Part shown: positions 22,617 to 32,556 of the stretch, piece after piece | Position numbering within the stretch: position 1 is the first letter of the stretch | Layout of the letters: the number at the start of each line of letters is the position of its first letter | Assembly: GCA_025024175.1 (NCBI GenBank) | Contig: QCXZ01000003.1 | Coordinates: 54,392,023-54,456,022, forward strand | Direction of reading: 5' to 3' | Length of the DNA stretch: 64,000 nt | From: Rhyzopertha dominica | Lineage: Eukaryota; Arthropoda; Insecta; Coleoptera; Bostrichidae | Program-made: the position numbers and the translations under genes | The notes under the pieces: model-generated | What the model was told of the DNA's origin: nothing | Database searches by the model: none | The model's input: the letters and a program-made list of their open reading frames with translations, nothing else

Positions 22617-23691
22617 CAGGGTTGGCATGATTAAAACAAAATGTTTAAAACAACGCTCCTGTTTTAAACAGTGTTTTTTTACGACTATTGTGTGTGATTC
22701 ATTAATTATTACTATTAAGTTCGTTTACCCTCCACAAATAGATAGACAAGATTATTAGTAATTACATATCTACATAATGTCACCTCACATTTGCATTAAA
22801 AATGAATTGAATTCAAAACCAGGCCCAGTTAGAAAATACGTAAACCTTTTTTCAAACTTAAAAAAAAGAAATATGCAGTATTCTGTTCGGTTTTTCATTG
22901 ATACCTCAACAGTTATAGAAATGAATAATTTAACTTTAACATTTTTTCATAGATGTAATTTACTAACATATTAAGACAACAATTAAAAGTCTTAATCTTA
23001 ACATAACATAAAGTTTGTATTTCTGGTCCAATACTACAAAACAATAAATAAGACGTTCATTCAACACTTACTAGGTAATTATGTCTTTAGTAAAAAAAAC
23101 AAATAGTTATCAGAACTTGGGAATATAAAAAACCATAAACAAAGAATAAAAAAAATAGCATTTACTAGTGTAACCATATCTTTTTTGCACTTCTTGCATT
23201 GAGCTCCCGTTCTATCATTTTCCACCTTAATTTTGTCAAAGTTATTCCACATTGCATTGTTCCTACTACGCCATTGTAATTGTTGAACTTTAAACTTTTA
23301 AACAGGCAAGGTCGGTTCCTATTCTTTGTTATTGATATTAGCTAAAATCAACCCAGTAACCTTAAATTGGGGTATGTGATTGGTCTAGATTTTAAGAATA
23401 GTGTTGATTCTAGCTTAATATAGAAAAGAGAAACCGACTCATAATAACTAAAATTGTTGCGTAAACAAAAAAGACAACTGACAACTCATAATCGTAGTCA
23501 TCTAGGGATTTTTAGACAACTGCTACGCTCCGCGCCATCTGCATGAGAGTTCATGTTTAAAACAGTGTTTAAAACGTTTTAAACATGTTTTCAACTAAGT
23601 TAAAAAAACATGTTTAAAAGGATTTAAACACGTTTAAACAAAAAAAAACTGTTCGTTTTGTTTAATTTAAAAAACATGTTTGCCAACCCTG
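22617..23691. mobile_element. deleted hAT transposon
   Basis: The element begins CAGGGTTGGCA and ends TGCCAACCCTG, a perfect 11 bp terminal inverted repeat of the hAT type. The flanking 8 bp are CCTAAAAC (left) and ACCAAAAC (right), a 6/8 match consistent with an aged hAT target duplication. Many copies of a TGTTTAAAAC-like motif crowd both subterminal regions, as expected for transposase binding sites. The length of 1075 bp is too short for an autonomous hAT. No hATC dimerisation or DDE domain is seen, only a BED-finger segment on the minus strand. Confidence 0.8.
23165..23290 (-). pseudogene. BED zinc-finger fragment inside the hAT element
   Basis: The minus strand reads AMWNNFDKIKVEND followed by GAQCKKCKKDM. 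This is the start of a BED finger: aromatic W/F, then C-x2-C. The His/Cys second half that should follow is not seen, so the domain is cut. BED fingers sit at the N terminus of hAT transposases, which fits the location within hAT ends. Confidence 0.6.
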
Positions 23692-24489
23692 ACCAAAACA
23701 TTTATATTACTTTTAATATTTAAAAATATATTTCTACGCAATAGCGACTTTTTAAGCTTACGTAAGTGATTTGTTTCTAGAGATATTTATATTATATATA
23801 ATCAACTAATTAATTATATTTTTTATTTAAATTTAATGTAAAGACAGTCTAATAATGTTCAAATGCTTTGTGTTTTGTTGATGTGGCAGGCTTCGTACTC
23901 TAAACACGCCTAAAAAAAGTAAGAATTTTGTAAATGTTTAGACTTTGTTTTAATCCTAAACTTAAATCAATGTATCACAAAAATGCATTTATAGTTAATA
24001 TTCATTCCTGTTACAACCGAGAATTCGCGGTTGTTTATTTAATTTTACACAATCTATTATATTTGACTACCAATTTTTTGGCCGACTTTAGTAACTTCCT
24101 ATTCAGAAGTAGCTCTTGAAGTATTGTGCTCATGTTATTAATAAATAAAGTGTTATTGGCAAAAAGGTCCACCCCAATTTAAATCGGCTGCTCAATTTGT
24201 ACCCTCTTTTATACCGAAGCAGTAATCATTTGTAGGTAACTTCAAATTTTCTCTATTTCCTCAGAAAACGGATAACTATACGCACTATTTGTATACAGAG
24301 GCAAAAACAAAATCAAGAAAAGCTATAATATACTAAATGCCAACCTCATTTTGTTTCGATTAATCTTACAAGACATAGCAACTAATATTGGCTATAACAG
24401 AAGCAATAAGTGGCATTTGTTTGGATAACAATAGTCCCTCGCAATTATTTCAGGAAGCCAAACAACGACAGCCAGTTGAAATATTGCCT
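23692..24489. other. gene-free stretch
   Basis: No gene. The 61-codon ORF at 23934-24119 has no recognisable features. Confidence 0.4.
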
Positions 24490-24965
24490 AAAGGTAGAAA
24501 TGATTTAGTGCCGTCTTTATTTCCTTTTATATACCGTCGTGATGCCGGCACATACGTCCAAAGATAAACTTTTATCTCGAGCCCCATCGGATGCCACACG
24601 GAAGGAGCGCGCTTTCCGTACTATAAATCAAGACAGTTATTAAAGTTCAGTGAATCCAATAAGTTTTCAAGAGATAAAGCGAAATTGCCAATAATTTGTA
24701 AACACTTTCTATTAGAGCTAACCTGTCTGCAATCAACTCACGGCGACGAGTGTGTGCGGTTTATCGCGCCAGCGGAAGGAGGTGCGAATCAATTCGTTCT
24801 GAGCCTCTGCAGTTATTAACCGTTTAAAATTAATGGATATAATTTTTGAACAGCTGCCACCGCTTACTGAGAATAATGGGAATTGGTGATTTATTACGTG
24901 TCAGCATCCTTCTAAAATTTGGTGTCAGGACTAACGCGCTGGACGTAATTGTCAAGATGAATGAC
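24490..24965. promoter_or_regulatory. candidate conserved non-coding block
   Basis: Locally high GC and complexity without an ORF. Motifs include CCAAAGATAAACTTTTATCT, GGTTTATCGCGCC, CGCTGGACGTAATTGTC and E-box-like CAGCTG. A regulatory role is inference. Confidence 0.25.
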
Positions 24966-25545
24966 GAGAGCCATATCAGTTCTTTCTAAATATTAAACTT
25001 CTTCCATTGTCCCAGTCTTGCTTATGGGTGTAATCTGTACTGCTGAATATGTATTTAAAATTTCAATGTTATAGTAAAAAAAATTTAAACCAGATAAAAA
25101 AAAATATGGAACTTGTCAACCATATGGTGAGCGCATATATCCACAAGTAATTCAAGACAGTAGCGGTCGTAGTTGAAATTAACTTTTTATATTTTGGGGC
25201 TATTCGATCTTTTTTATTCAATTAGAACACTCTTTTATACAAAGTCAAGCTTTCGATCTTTAATTTAGATCTTCTTACCTACTATTAATAAATACAATGG
25301 TGTTACTTACAGGAAATTTGAGATTATTAGTGATAATTATTTTAACATTATTCTACTATAACTATGGAAAATTTTGTACGAAATTATATTGAGACGTATT
25401 GTCAAATTCAAATTCAAATTTCAAAACCGCCGACCAATACTACCACTCTGACAATATGACCAACTGTTAATTTTAAATAGTCACTAAATCAACATTTGTC
25501 ATAAAAAAATCCGCTTTTAATTTTGTATTTCATTAAATAAGTAAG
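24966..25545. other. gene-free stretch
   Basis: AT-rich non-coding DNA that runs up to the 3' end of the Penelope-like element. A short ATTCAAATTCAAATTTCAAA repeat lies at about 25410. Confidence 0.35.
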
Positions 25546-25550
25546 CAACT

Positions 25551-27445
25551 TTAAACTTTAAAAGATATATTCCATTTATGCAAAATTTGTGATAACAAGT
25601 ACGTATAAATGTTACTTAAATTTTGAGTGTCCTTTTTTTTATTTATATGATTTTTAATTTTATTTATATGATACATTTGCAAAAATAACCTGTTATTATA
25701 ATTTTGCTCAATTTCCAAAATATTTATATTGTCCCAACAGATGGAATGTTTGTTATTTATAATATGTGCTGTTAGAGCACACCTGTCTCTTTTATTATTA
25801 ATATCACTCTTGTGTAGAGATATTCTATTTTTCAACCATTGGGATGTTTGCCCTACATATGTGTTATCACAAGTTTCACATTTTAATGAATAAACAACAT
25901 TTGACATAAAATTCTTTTAAGTTTTTGCTTTTAGTTTACTAAATAAATTATATCCTGTTTTAACATTTTTAATTGCAATTGTAATATAATAAAAACTTCT
26001 TATTAATTTTGTTGTAAGTCCTGTTATATTAGGAAGAGACCCAAATTGCTGTAATTCATTCATTCTTGAATCGTGGTATATTATTCTGAGATTTTCTTCA
26101 ATATCTTCACATTCATTAAGTCGTCATATATTTGTAACTTCAATTTGGTTATTTGGAGTTGAAAACAGTATTTTATTAACTAGACCCTTAGGATATTTAT
26201 TTTATAATAATAAATTTTGTAATTTCTTTAAATTTTTGTTTAAAAAATCTTGATGTGATATTATTTGAATTCTTCTTTTCATCTGGTTAATAAAATTTAA
26301 TTTAATTCTAGTAGAATGAGCTGACAAAACATTTATATATTTATCGGATGCTGTGGGTTTTTGATACCAATCTAATATAATTTTGTTATTATTTCTTACG
26401 ACCATAGTATCTAAAAAAGGTACTCCACCGTCAACTTCCCTTTATACAGTAAATTTTATATGTCGATTAAATGTATTAAAAGTGGTTTTTATTTTGTCTA
26501 TGTGCCCTGAAGGTATTATTAAAATAAGGTCATCTACAATTTTTTTTTCTAAAAATGATGTTAAAATCTAATTTAGGTATACGCTCATCTAGAAGAAAAT
26601 CCATAACATATTAGGCTAGTATCGGACTCAGCATAGAACCCATCGCACAACCAAAATTTTGTTTATAAAATTTATTTTCATACGTAAAGTAATTGTTTTC
26701 TAAAATAAAACATATCATTTCTAGAAATAGTTTTTTCCTTTTTGTAAAAATTAATTTGGGGCATTGAAAATATTGTACAATCACTGACCAATATTTGTTC
26801 AAAACTATGACCACTAGTTCTTTAGAAATGTTACCAAAAAGATTTATCACATCCAAGGACATAATTTCATGATTTGGAGGAATCACTACATTTTTTACTG
26901 ATTCAACAAAAGCGAATGTGTCTGATATGTGGTATCTGTTGTTTTTGTTATAAGCCATCGTTAATATATCACATAACAATTGTGCCATATGTGTCATTGG
27001 ACTCTGTATATTGCATACTATGGGTCTTAATGGTACACCAGGCTTATGTATTTTAGAATTTCCATAAATTTTAGGACTCACTGAATTATAAATTTTACGT
27101 TTTTTTGCTTGTTATTTTGTAAGATGTTGTACTTTTTCCAATTGTTTAATAAAGTTATTACATTTTGTTTGAATTGTACCAGTTGGATCACTTCGTATAA
27201 CTATAAAATTATTATTATTTGATAAAAGCTTTATCATTTTTTGTTGATATTGTTCTTTTTCCATCACCACCGTTACTCCACCTTTGTCACTGTTCAAGAC
27301 AACAAGATTTTGGTTGTTTTTTTGGGAAATGAATTTAATTTTAATTTTGAATTTTGTCTAATTTGATAGTTTATATTACTTATTTGTAAGTTTATTATTC
27401 TAAATTTTAACCTTAAATTAAAATCTGTTATTTTCTTTTGTATCC
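25551..27445 (-). pseudogene. Penelope-like retroelement, decayed RT plus GIY-YIG endonuclease
   Basis: On the minus strand the order is: NSDKGGVTVVM (27112-27297); RT fingers PKIYGNSKIHKPGVPLRPIV (26611-27081); MSLDVINLFGNI; FGCAMGSMLSPILA; then, after a frameshift, KKIVDDLIL (the YVDD palm motif with I for Y, near 26545); VPFLDTMVV; DWYQKPTASDKY (26202-26405). A GIY-YIG domain closes it at 25551-25907 with VVYSLKC..C..TYVGQTS and LKNRISLHK. RT followed by GIY-YIG is the signature of Penelope-like elements. The pieces at 27112-27297 and 26611-27081 share one frame, split by a single TAA. At least two frameshifts and one more stop follow. The 5' end meets the fold-back element at 27445/27446. 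Confidence 0.9.
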
Positions 27446-28113
27446 GCTGGACAGCGGCTGTATCTTGGAAACTAAGCGTGCGGTAAAACAAATGTGGCCA
27501 CACAAATTTCATTTAAAATATTTTGAAGTGCGTAACTTTGACGCTAGGTGGCGCTTTTAATATGACATATCAAAGAATAGTTGATTTCTCCAAAAAGTTG
27601 CAATTCAATGTTGGTCTAAAATAAACTCATTGCAATCTATGTTTACGTCTTAATCAATTTTGTTTGAATTTTTTTTGTAGTTGCTATGGCAACGACAATA
27701 GGAGGGATGGAAGTTTCAAATCTCCAAAATAGCATAAATCAAGTATGGTTCAACCGAATTTAACGAGTGATGGCTAGTTTTAAAGTAAATTTTATGGTTT
27801 TCAACATAATCGTAAATAACTTATAATTTATTGCAACTGTTTGACAATAGGGGGCGTCAATTGTAAAATTTTTATATTTGTTCAAATATCTTTAAAAAAT
27901 CAAATGCAACCCTATAGACTTTTTTGTTAGTTATTATAGCTCATAAATCAAGAAAGATAAATTTGAAAACCGGAGGTCGATATCTTTTTCCGTTTCTTGA
28001 TTATAGTAAAAAAACTTCAAATTCGTCGTTTGGTTCGGCAATTTTTTTTATTGAAATAGAATGAGGTTATATTAAACAAAGGTAACGCGTTTACGCATAA
28101 ATAACGACTTTTT
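27446..28113 (+). repeat. fold-back left arm (truncated at its outer end)
   Basis: The inverted copy is at 28548-29254. The homology fades near GAGGTTA and recovers at ACGCATAAATAACGACTT, so the inner boundary is approximate. ORF 27294-27512 of the neighbouring Penelope relic reads into this arm only by chance. Confidence 0.75.
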
Positions 28114-28215
28114 TCTGGTTTTTCCAATATAAAAAATATAATACCAAATTTTGACTGACACTAGCTGACGTTTAGGTACTGAATTTATAAAGATAGTTAA
28201 TAGAGTACGGCGACC

Positions 28216-28344
28216 ATGAGTTTTTCTTGTTTTTCATTAACAAGTAGTAAAAATGAGGCATACATGATAATGACACAAATTAAAGAAGACAAAAATCGGC
28301 ATCCAGCAAGTATAAGGCAATATTTACTATACGAGGTAAGATAA
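28216..28344 (+). CDS. 42-codon ORF in the fold-back loop, exon-like
   Basis: Starts ATG at 28216 (context CGACCATGAG). It contains QIKEDKNRHPASIRQYLLYE, then GAG|GTAAG, a strong splice-donor look, and stops two codons later. I do not recognise a domain. It may be the first exon left from a deleted transposase gene; no second exon is visible before the right arm. Confidence 0.25.
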   Translation: MSFSCFSLTSSKNEAYMIMTQIKEDKNRHPASIRQYLLYEVR

Positions 28345-28547
28345 AAAAAAAAAAAAACAAAAACCACTTTATTTGTAAAATATAATCTGCAAATATTTTT
28401 TGGACACTCACCTTAAATTTGACATTTCGCTTAAGGCTATAACTAAAAAATAAAGAAAATATGAGTCTCTGAAGTTTCAGGTGGCGAAAAATAATTATTG
28501 ATCCTCAAAATGTCCACCGATGCTGGCAAATCACCGTCTAACCTAAC

Positions 28548-29254
28548 CTAATAAGTCGTAATTTATGAGTAAAAGTTTTTTTTAAGTAACCTCATTTTAT
28601 TCCAATGAAAAAAATAGCTGAACCCAAAGACGGATTCGCAGTTTTTTTTTACTATGACCAACAAACAAAGAAAGATATCGACCTCCAGTTTACAAATTTA
28701 TCTTGTTTTATTAATAAGCTATAACAGCTAGTAAAAAAGTCTATAATGTTGCATTTGATTTTTTTAAGATATTTGAAAAAATATAAAAGTTTTATAACTA
28801 ACGCCCCCTATTGTCAAACAGTTGCAATAAATTATAAGTTATTTATGATTGTATATTGAAACGCATAAAATTCACTTTAAAACTAGCCTTCACTCGTTAA
28901 ATGTGGTTGAACCATACTTGAGTTATGCCATTTTGAAGATTTGAAACTTCTATCCCTCCTATCGTCGTTGTCATAGCAACTAGAAAAAAAAAATGTTCGA
29001 ACAAAATTTATTAAAAAATAAACATAGATTGCAATGAGTTTATTTTAGACCAACATTGCATTACAACTTTTTTGGAGAAAGAAACGATTCTTTGATATGT
29101 CATGTCACATGCGTCACCTAGCGGCAAAGTTACGCACTTCAAAATATTTAAATGAAATCTGGGTGGCCACATTTGTTCAAAAAAATTTTACCGGAAGATT
29201 CTAGCGATTAGTTTCCAAGATACAGCCGCTGTCCAGCCTTAATTGATCACCCTG
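28548..29254 (-). repeat. fold-back right arm with complete terminus
   Basis: Inverted relative to 27446-28113. Its outer end runs through GTCCAGCCTTAATTGATCAC to CCTG and a TA dinucleotide. Confidence 0.75.
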
Positions 29255-30636
29255 TATATGCTTAATTCAAGAAAGTATTTGTTTCACAACGACTACTTTG
29301 ATATATATGATATTCTTGGTAATACTGTAACTTAAGTTTATAAGCATCAAATCGTATGCTTAAGCCAAATGTATATACGATACGCTGATTGTATATATGT
29401 TACCTTTTTCTAAACAATGCATCTAAAACATATTTCAAGTTTACTACTTTCTCTAATTTAAAAATTTGTCTACTTAACTTGATAGAGAAATGTATTTAAT
29501 TACTGCAATAATCAGCTTGAGAATGACTACTGCTATTCTGCTCAATTTAAAACTAAAATAATAACAAATAAGGATAATTACTTACCTGCAGAAGCTTTAC
29601 TTTACTTTTAGTTTTGCCTCCCCACTGTACGGTTATAAATAAACGAGTTTAAATTTAGACCATGTTATATAAAAGACTTAAACATCTGTTGTTTATTTAT
29701 TATATATTTAGTAATCATACATGTAAATTTTCATTTACTCTTTGAACTCAACTGAATTCTTGCTAGTTATGCTTGTACTGAGCAATTTATTTCTTTTGTC
29801 ATAAATCTACTCAGGATATCAATCTGAACTGACAGTATTAATAATTTTAATCCCAATCTCTTGCATATTAATGGATTATTCAATTCTTTCATTATGTTCT
29901 CCCATTAAACTAAAAATGTTTTCTGTCTTAAAGTAGTTTTTCTACGACTAGGTTTTAATTTCTACTACTACTACTACATACCGAACCAGAGCAAGTACTT
30001 ATACTATTATTGAGTTAGATAAGATATGTAGTACTACTTATTGTACAGCAAGTCAGCAAGGACCATGCCTACATTAGCGGCGATTAACGAATGGGTAAAT
30101 GTATTTACTAACCTTTATGGATTTATAAGATACGTACTTACCACCGGCTTTCTATACACACCTTCAAACGAAACAGATTATTTTACTTATTTTCAAGACA
30201 CACGGTTTCTATAAATGATTTATACATCCAGAGTGATTATGAAAATTATCGATTAAATCTTTTTCCCGCCTCCCAGGACGTATACTTGTCATCTATCGAT
30301 TTTTGAATTATTTGATACATATTAATATGAGAAAACGTCGGGGAGTGTGTATTTCAACACATGCTGTAGTGTTTTCTGGGATAACTAAGTTTAATGCTGC
30401 AGAAAGCTTAGACTTCGGAACTGTGGTGTGACATTGATCTGCAACCTTCAGTACTATCGCTGTGCATATTGTAGCTTGGCAGCAGTTACAAAAAGGCGGA
30501 ACAAAGGATTCGGAAATCAACGCCGTTCGCATTGCATGAATCATTTATAGAAGCCCTGTATAAACGTGTCAAATGTAATGTTCACTAACACATACGCGGT
30601 ATTTAACTGAACATTGTGGTTTAAATGTGAATATTA
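29255..30636. other. gene-free stretch
   Basis: Mostly AT-rich. A less AT-rich part at 30308-30560 carries a 78-codon minus ORF with several Cys residues but no recognised domain; it ends near a CCCTGTATAAA string seen at many insect element ends. I do not call a gene. Confidence 0.35.
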
Positions 30637-30660
30637 CACAGAGAGAACAATTTGTTTGGA
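30637..30660 (+). repeat. left terminal inverted repeat
   Basis: 24 bp beginning CACAGAGAGAAC; it pairs with 32325-32348. Confidence 0.65.
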
Positions 30661-31237
30661 AGAAAAAAAAATTTACGGCAAACAAATTATTTGTTTGTAT
30701 ATGGCGAAGTAAATGATTTGTTTGCTTCAAACCCTCAAATTCTTGAAGCGGCTAAAATAACATTTATTTAACATAATATATACAAAGCTTTATATTAACT
30801 TATGAAACTATTGAATCAAGAATAATCATTTCCTTTGTAGAACAAAATATTTGTTTCACTAAACCATGAAGATGTTTGGAATAAATATATGATTAAATTT
30901 GACTGTAACAAATATTTGTTTGGAATCAGAGAAGAGGTAAGTGATTCTCTGCATACCAAATAAATATTTCTTTGCAGTAAATAAACAGCTATTTCTTGGA
31001 ATCAAACAATTGTTTGATTGAAAGAATTCATATGCTCAATTCATTATCTCTGTTATTGCATGTGAATTTTAATGAAATATCTATTTTTTAATTAGATTGT
31101 ATAAATATTGCATTCAAACAAGCCCTTTAAACATAAATTGTTTTTTAATAAATTATGATTAATCCATTTCGATATGTCTATGTATTTTATGCAAGTTTAT
31201 TCCTGTGGCTTCCTGTTTTTTGTAGATGGTATAAAAG

Positions 31238-31474
31238 TTGTTTCTTGTAATTAAAAATGCAATATGTCACTCAATTCATTTCCTTAACACTGTAATTGGT
31301 TTAGTAAAAGACAAGTCCATTGACAAGGTAAATTTTGCTACTTATATGTACGAATATAATGCAGACGGAAAGCATGATATTTATTTTAATTTAAAGGACA
31401 ATGACAAATCTACTGGTTTCTATAGCGTGATAAATGTGTTCCATTTTAGTATTACAAATATACTGAATAAATAA
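31238..31474 (+). CDS. 78-codon ORF inside the TA-flanked element
   Basis: Not recognised. It contains DKVNFATYMYEYNADGKHDI and SVINVFHF. A plausible acceptor (CCTGTTTTTTGTAG) lies just upstream, at about 31226. It faces the minus-strand ORF pair at 31.8-32.1 kb. It could be an exon of an element gene or chance. Confidence 0.2.
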   Translation: MFLVIKNAICHSIHFLNTVIGLVKDKSIDKVNFATYMYEYNADGKHDIYFNLKDNDKSTGFYSVINVFHFSITNILNK

Positions 31475-31799
31475 CGCATTACTTGTAATAGTAGTTTGGT
31501 ACAAATAGGGCACTTCATTGAGCAGACTTTACTAACATCTACCTACTTCAAGATGTAGAGAAACAACGCCGTAATTAACATCCTTACAAATCATAGATGG
31601 TCATTTTGTAACAGAGCTTGCGTTAACGATCATGTGCTTGTTTGAATGCCTTATTTTTCACATCATATTAAGCAAATACTTTATTTAGGCTTCATACTAA
31701 CTTTTAAAATCTGTGACCACCTTCCTCTTTTGTTTCACAATTTAATGAAATAAACTGGCAATAATAAGAAACAAATAACGGCGGCTTTTCCCGATTTAC

Positions 31800-32121
31800 C
31801 TTAATACATTCTGTCCAGTGTCCAACCATGGCTAAAAAAGCGGAACCCCCGAACTTCCACTTTGCTAGTGGCACGCGCAAATTCAAACAATTATTATATT
31901 TGTATCCAAAAACAGATTGTTGCATTAAAGCATCATTTATTCTGTTTAAATACATGTTGTTTGCTGTAACAACAGGTGTGTTTGAGTTGAACATTTAAAT
32001 AGTTGAATAACAAAAAAAACATTGATTTAACGAAAGATATATTTATTAGAAACAAGCATTTACTTTTGTTGATATAATTCTTCAAATCATCTAATTTAAA
32101 TATTTGAAATTTTCTACTCAT
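31800..32121 (-). CDS. candidate two-exon gene inside the TA-flanked element
   Basis: Exon 1 would be 32064-32121 (MSRKFQIFKLDD..., 58 nt) ending at a GTAAAT donor. Exon 2 would be 31800-31963, after a CCTGTTGTTACAG acceptor. The two are phase-compatible and give 74 codons, ending exactly at another GTAAAT donor (31794-31799) or reading on to a stop at 31704. Exon 2 includes SVFGYKYNNCLNLRVPLAKW and FLAMVGHWTECIK. I recognise no domain. The intron would be 100 bp. Splicing is predicted only from motifs, and the product is unknown. Confidence 0.3.
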
Positions 32122-32324
32122 TGGAATAAATTGTTTGACCGGGAAAAAAAATTTATTTCGCTCAAATTATTATTAGGGTACTTGAACTCGTTCTGTTCGA
32201 TCTCAAATAAATGGTAATATAGTTACAAACACACTAATATTCTTCTTACAAATAAAATTTGTTTGTTTGAAGATAAATTTGTTGGACCTAAAGAAATGTA
32301 AGTCAAACAAATTGATTTTATAAA

Positions 32325-32348
32325 TCCAAACAAACAGTTTTATCTGTG
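32325..32348 (-). repeat. right terminal inverted repeat
   Basis: 24 bp that pairs with 30637-30660; followed by TA at 32349-32350. Confidence 0.65.
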
Positions 32349-32350
32349 TA

Positions 32351-32463
32351 CTGCGCACACTAGCACTAAAAACACCCGCTTTACTAAACCTTTTAGTCGC
32401 TTGGTAAACGCTATTCGAATTCAGAGCTGTCCGCGCTCTCTCAGTCGGGCTATTCACACCCCA
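32351..32463 (-). promoter_or_regulatory. possible core promoter and leader with GAGA motif
   Basis: Reading the minus strand away from the heat-shock elements: GGTGTGAATAGCCC (two mismatches from TATAAATAG), then ACTGAGAGAGCGCGGA with a GAGAG factor-type motif. An A-rich leader-like stretch (CCAAGCGACTAAAAGG) follows, up to the inverted-repeat end of the TA-flanked element. The order HSE, TATA-like, GAGA-like, A-rich leader resembles insect hsp70-type promoters. No heat-shock protein ORF follows. Confidence 0.3.
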
Positions 32464-32465
32464 TC

Positions 32466-32556
32466 GAAAATTTCAGAAGCGACACCTTCCAGACGCTATC
32501 AAAACTTCCTGAAGGTTCTAGGGATAGAATTTTCTAGAGCGTATCGAAATTTCTTG
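32466..32556 (-). promoter_or_regulatory. cluster of heat-shock elements
   Basis: Alternating GAA/TTC units spaced by two bases: GAAaaTTtcaGAA at 32466-32478; TTCcaGAc at 32487-32494; a perfect three-unit TTCctGAAggTTC at 32506-32518; GAAttTTCtaGAg at 32527-32539; and GAAatTTCttG at 32546-32556. Such arrays bind trimeric heat-shock factor. Five arrays within 91 bp is far above chance. The orientation is given by the core-promoter-like sequence on the minus-strand side, but HSEs themselves work in either direction. Confidence 0.55.

Larger units (their letters stand above)
27446..29254. mobile_element. fold-back element with ~0.7 kb inverted arms
   Basis: The left arm (27446-28113) reads as the inverted copy of the right arm (28548-29254) at roughly 85-90% identity by eye. 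For example GGACAGCGGCTGTATCTTGG and ATTGCAACTGTTTGACAATA occur on the left and in reverse complement on the right. The right end continues to ...TGATCACCCTG followed by TA, so a CAGGGTGATCA terminus with a TA target is likely, as in mariner-type elements. The matching last ~17 bp are missing on the left, where the Penelope-like element begins. The loop is about 430 bp and holds a short ORF. Confidence 0.8.
30637..32348. mobile_element. TA-flanked inverted-repeat DNA element, family unknown
   Basis: 1712 bp bounded by TA on each side. The ends are CACAGAGAGAACAATTTGTT (left) and, in reverse complement, CACAGATAAAACTGTTTGTT (right), with 20 of 24 terminal bases matching. Both subterminal regions are packed with TTTGTTTG/CAAACAAA motifs (at least six per side), typical of transposase binding arrays. 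A TA duplication fits the Tc1/mariner superfamily, but no DDE motif is seen. The interior has a possible spliced minus-strand gene and one plus-strand ORF. Confidence 0.65.

Noticed and set aside
30308..30544. Cys-containing 78-codon minus ORF
   Set aside because: No recognisable finger spacing or family; adjacent to a possible element end.
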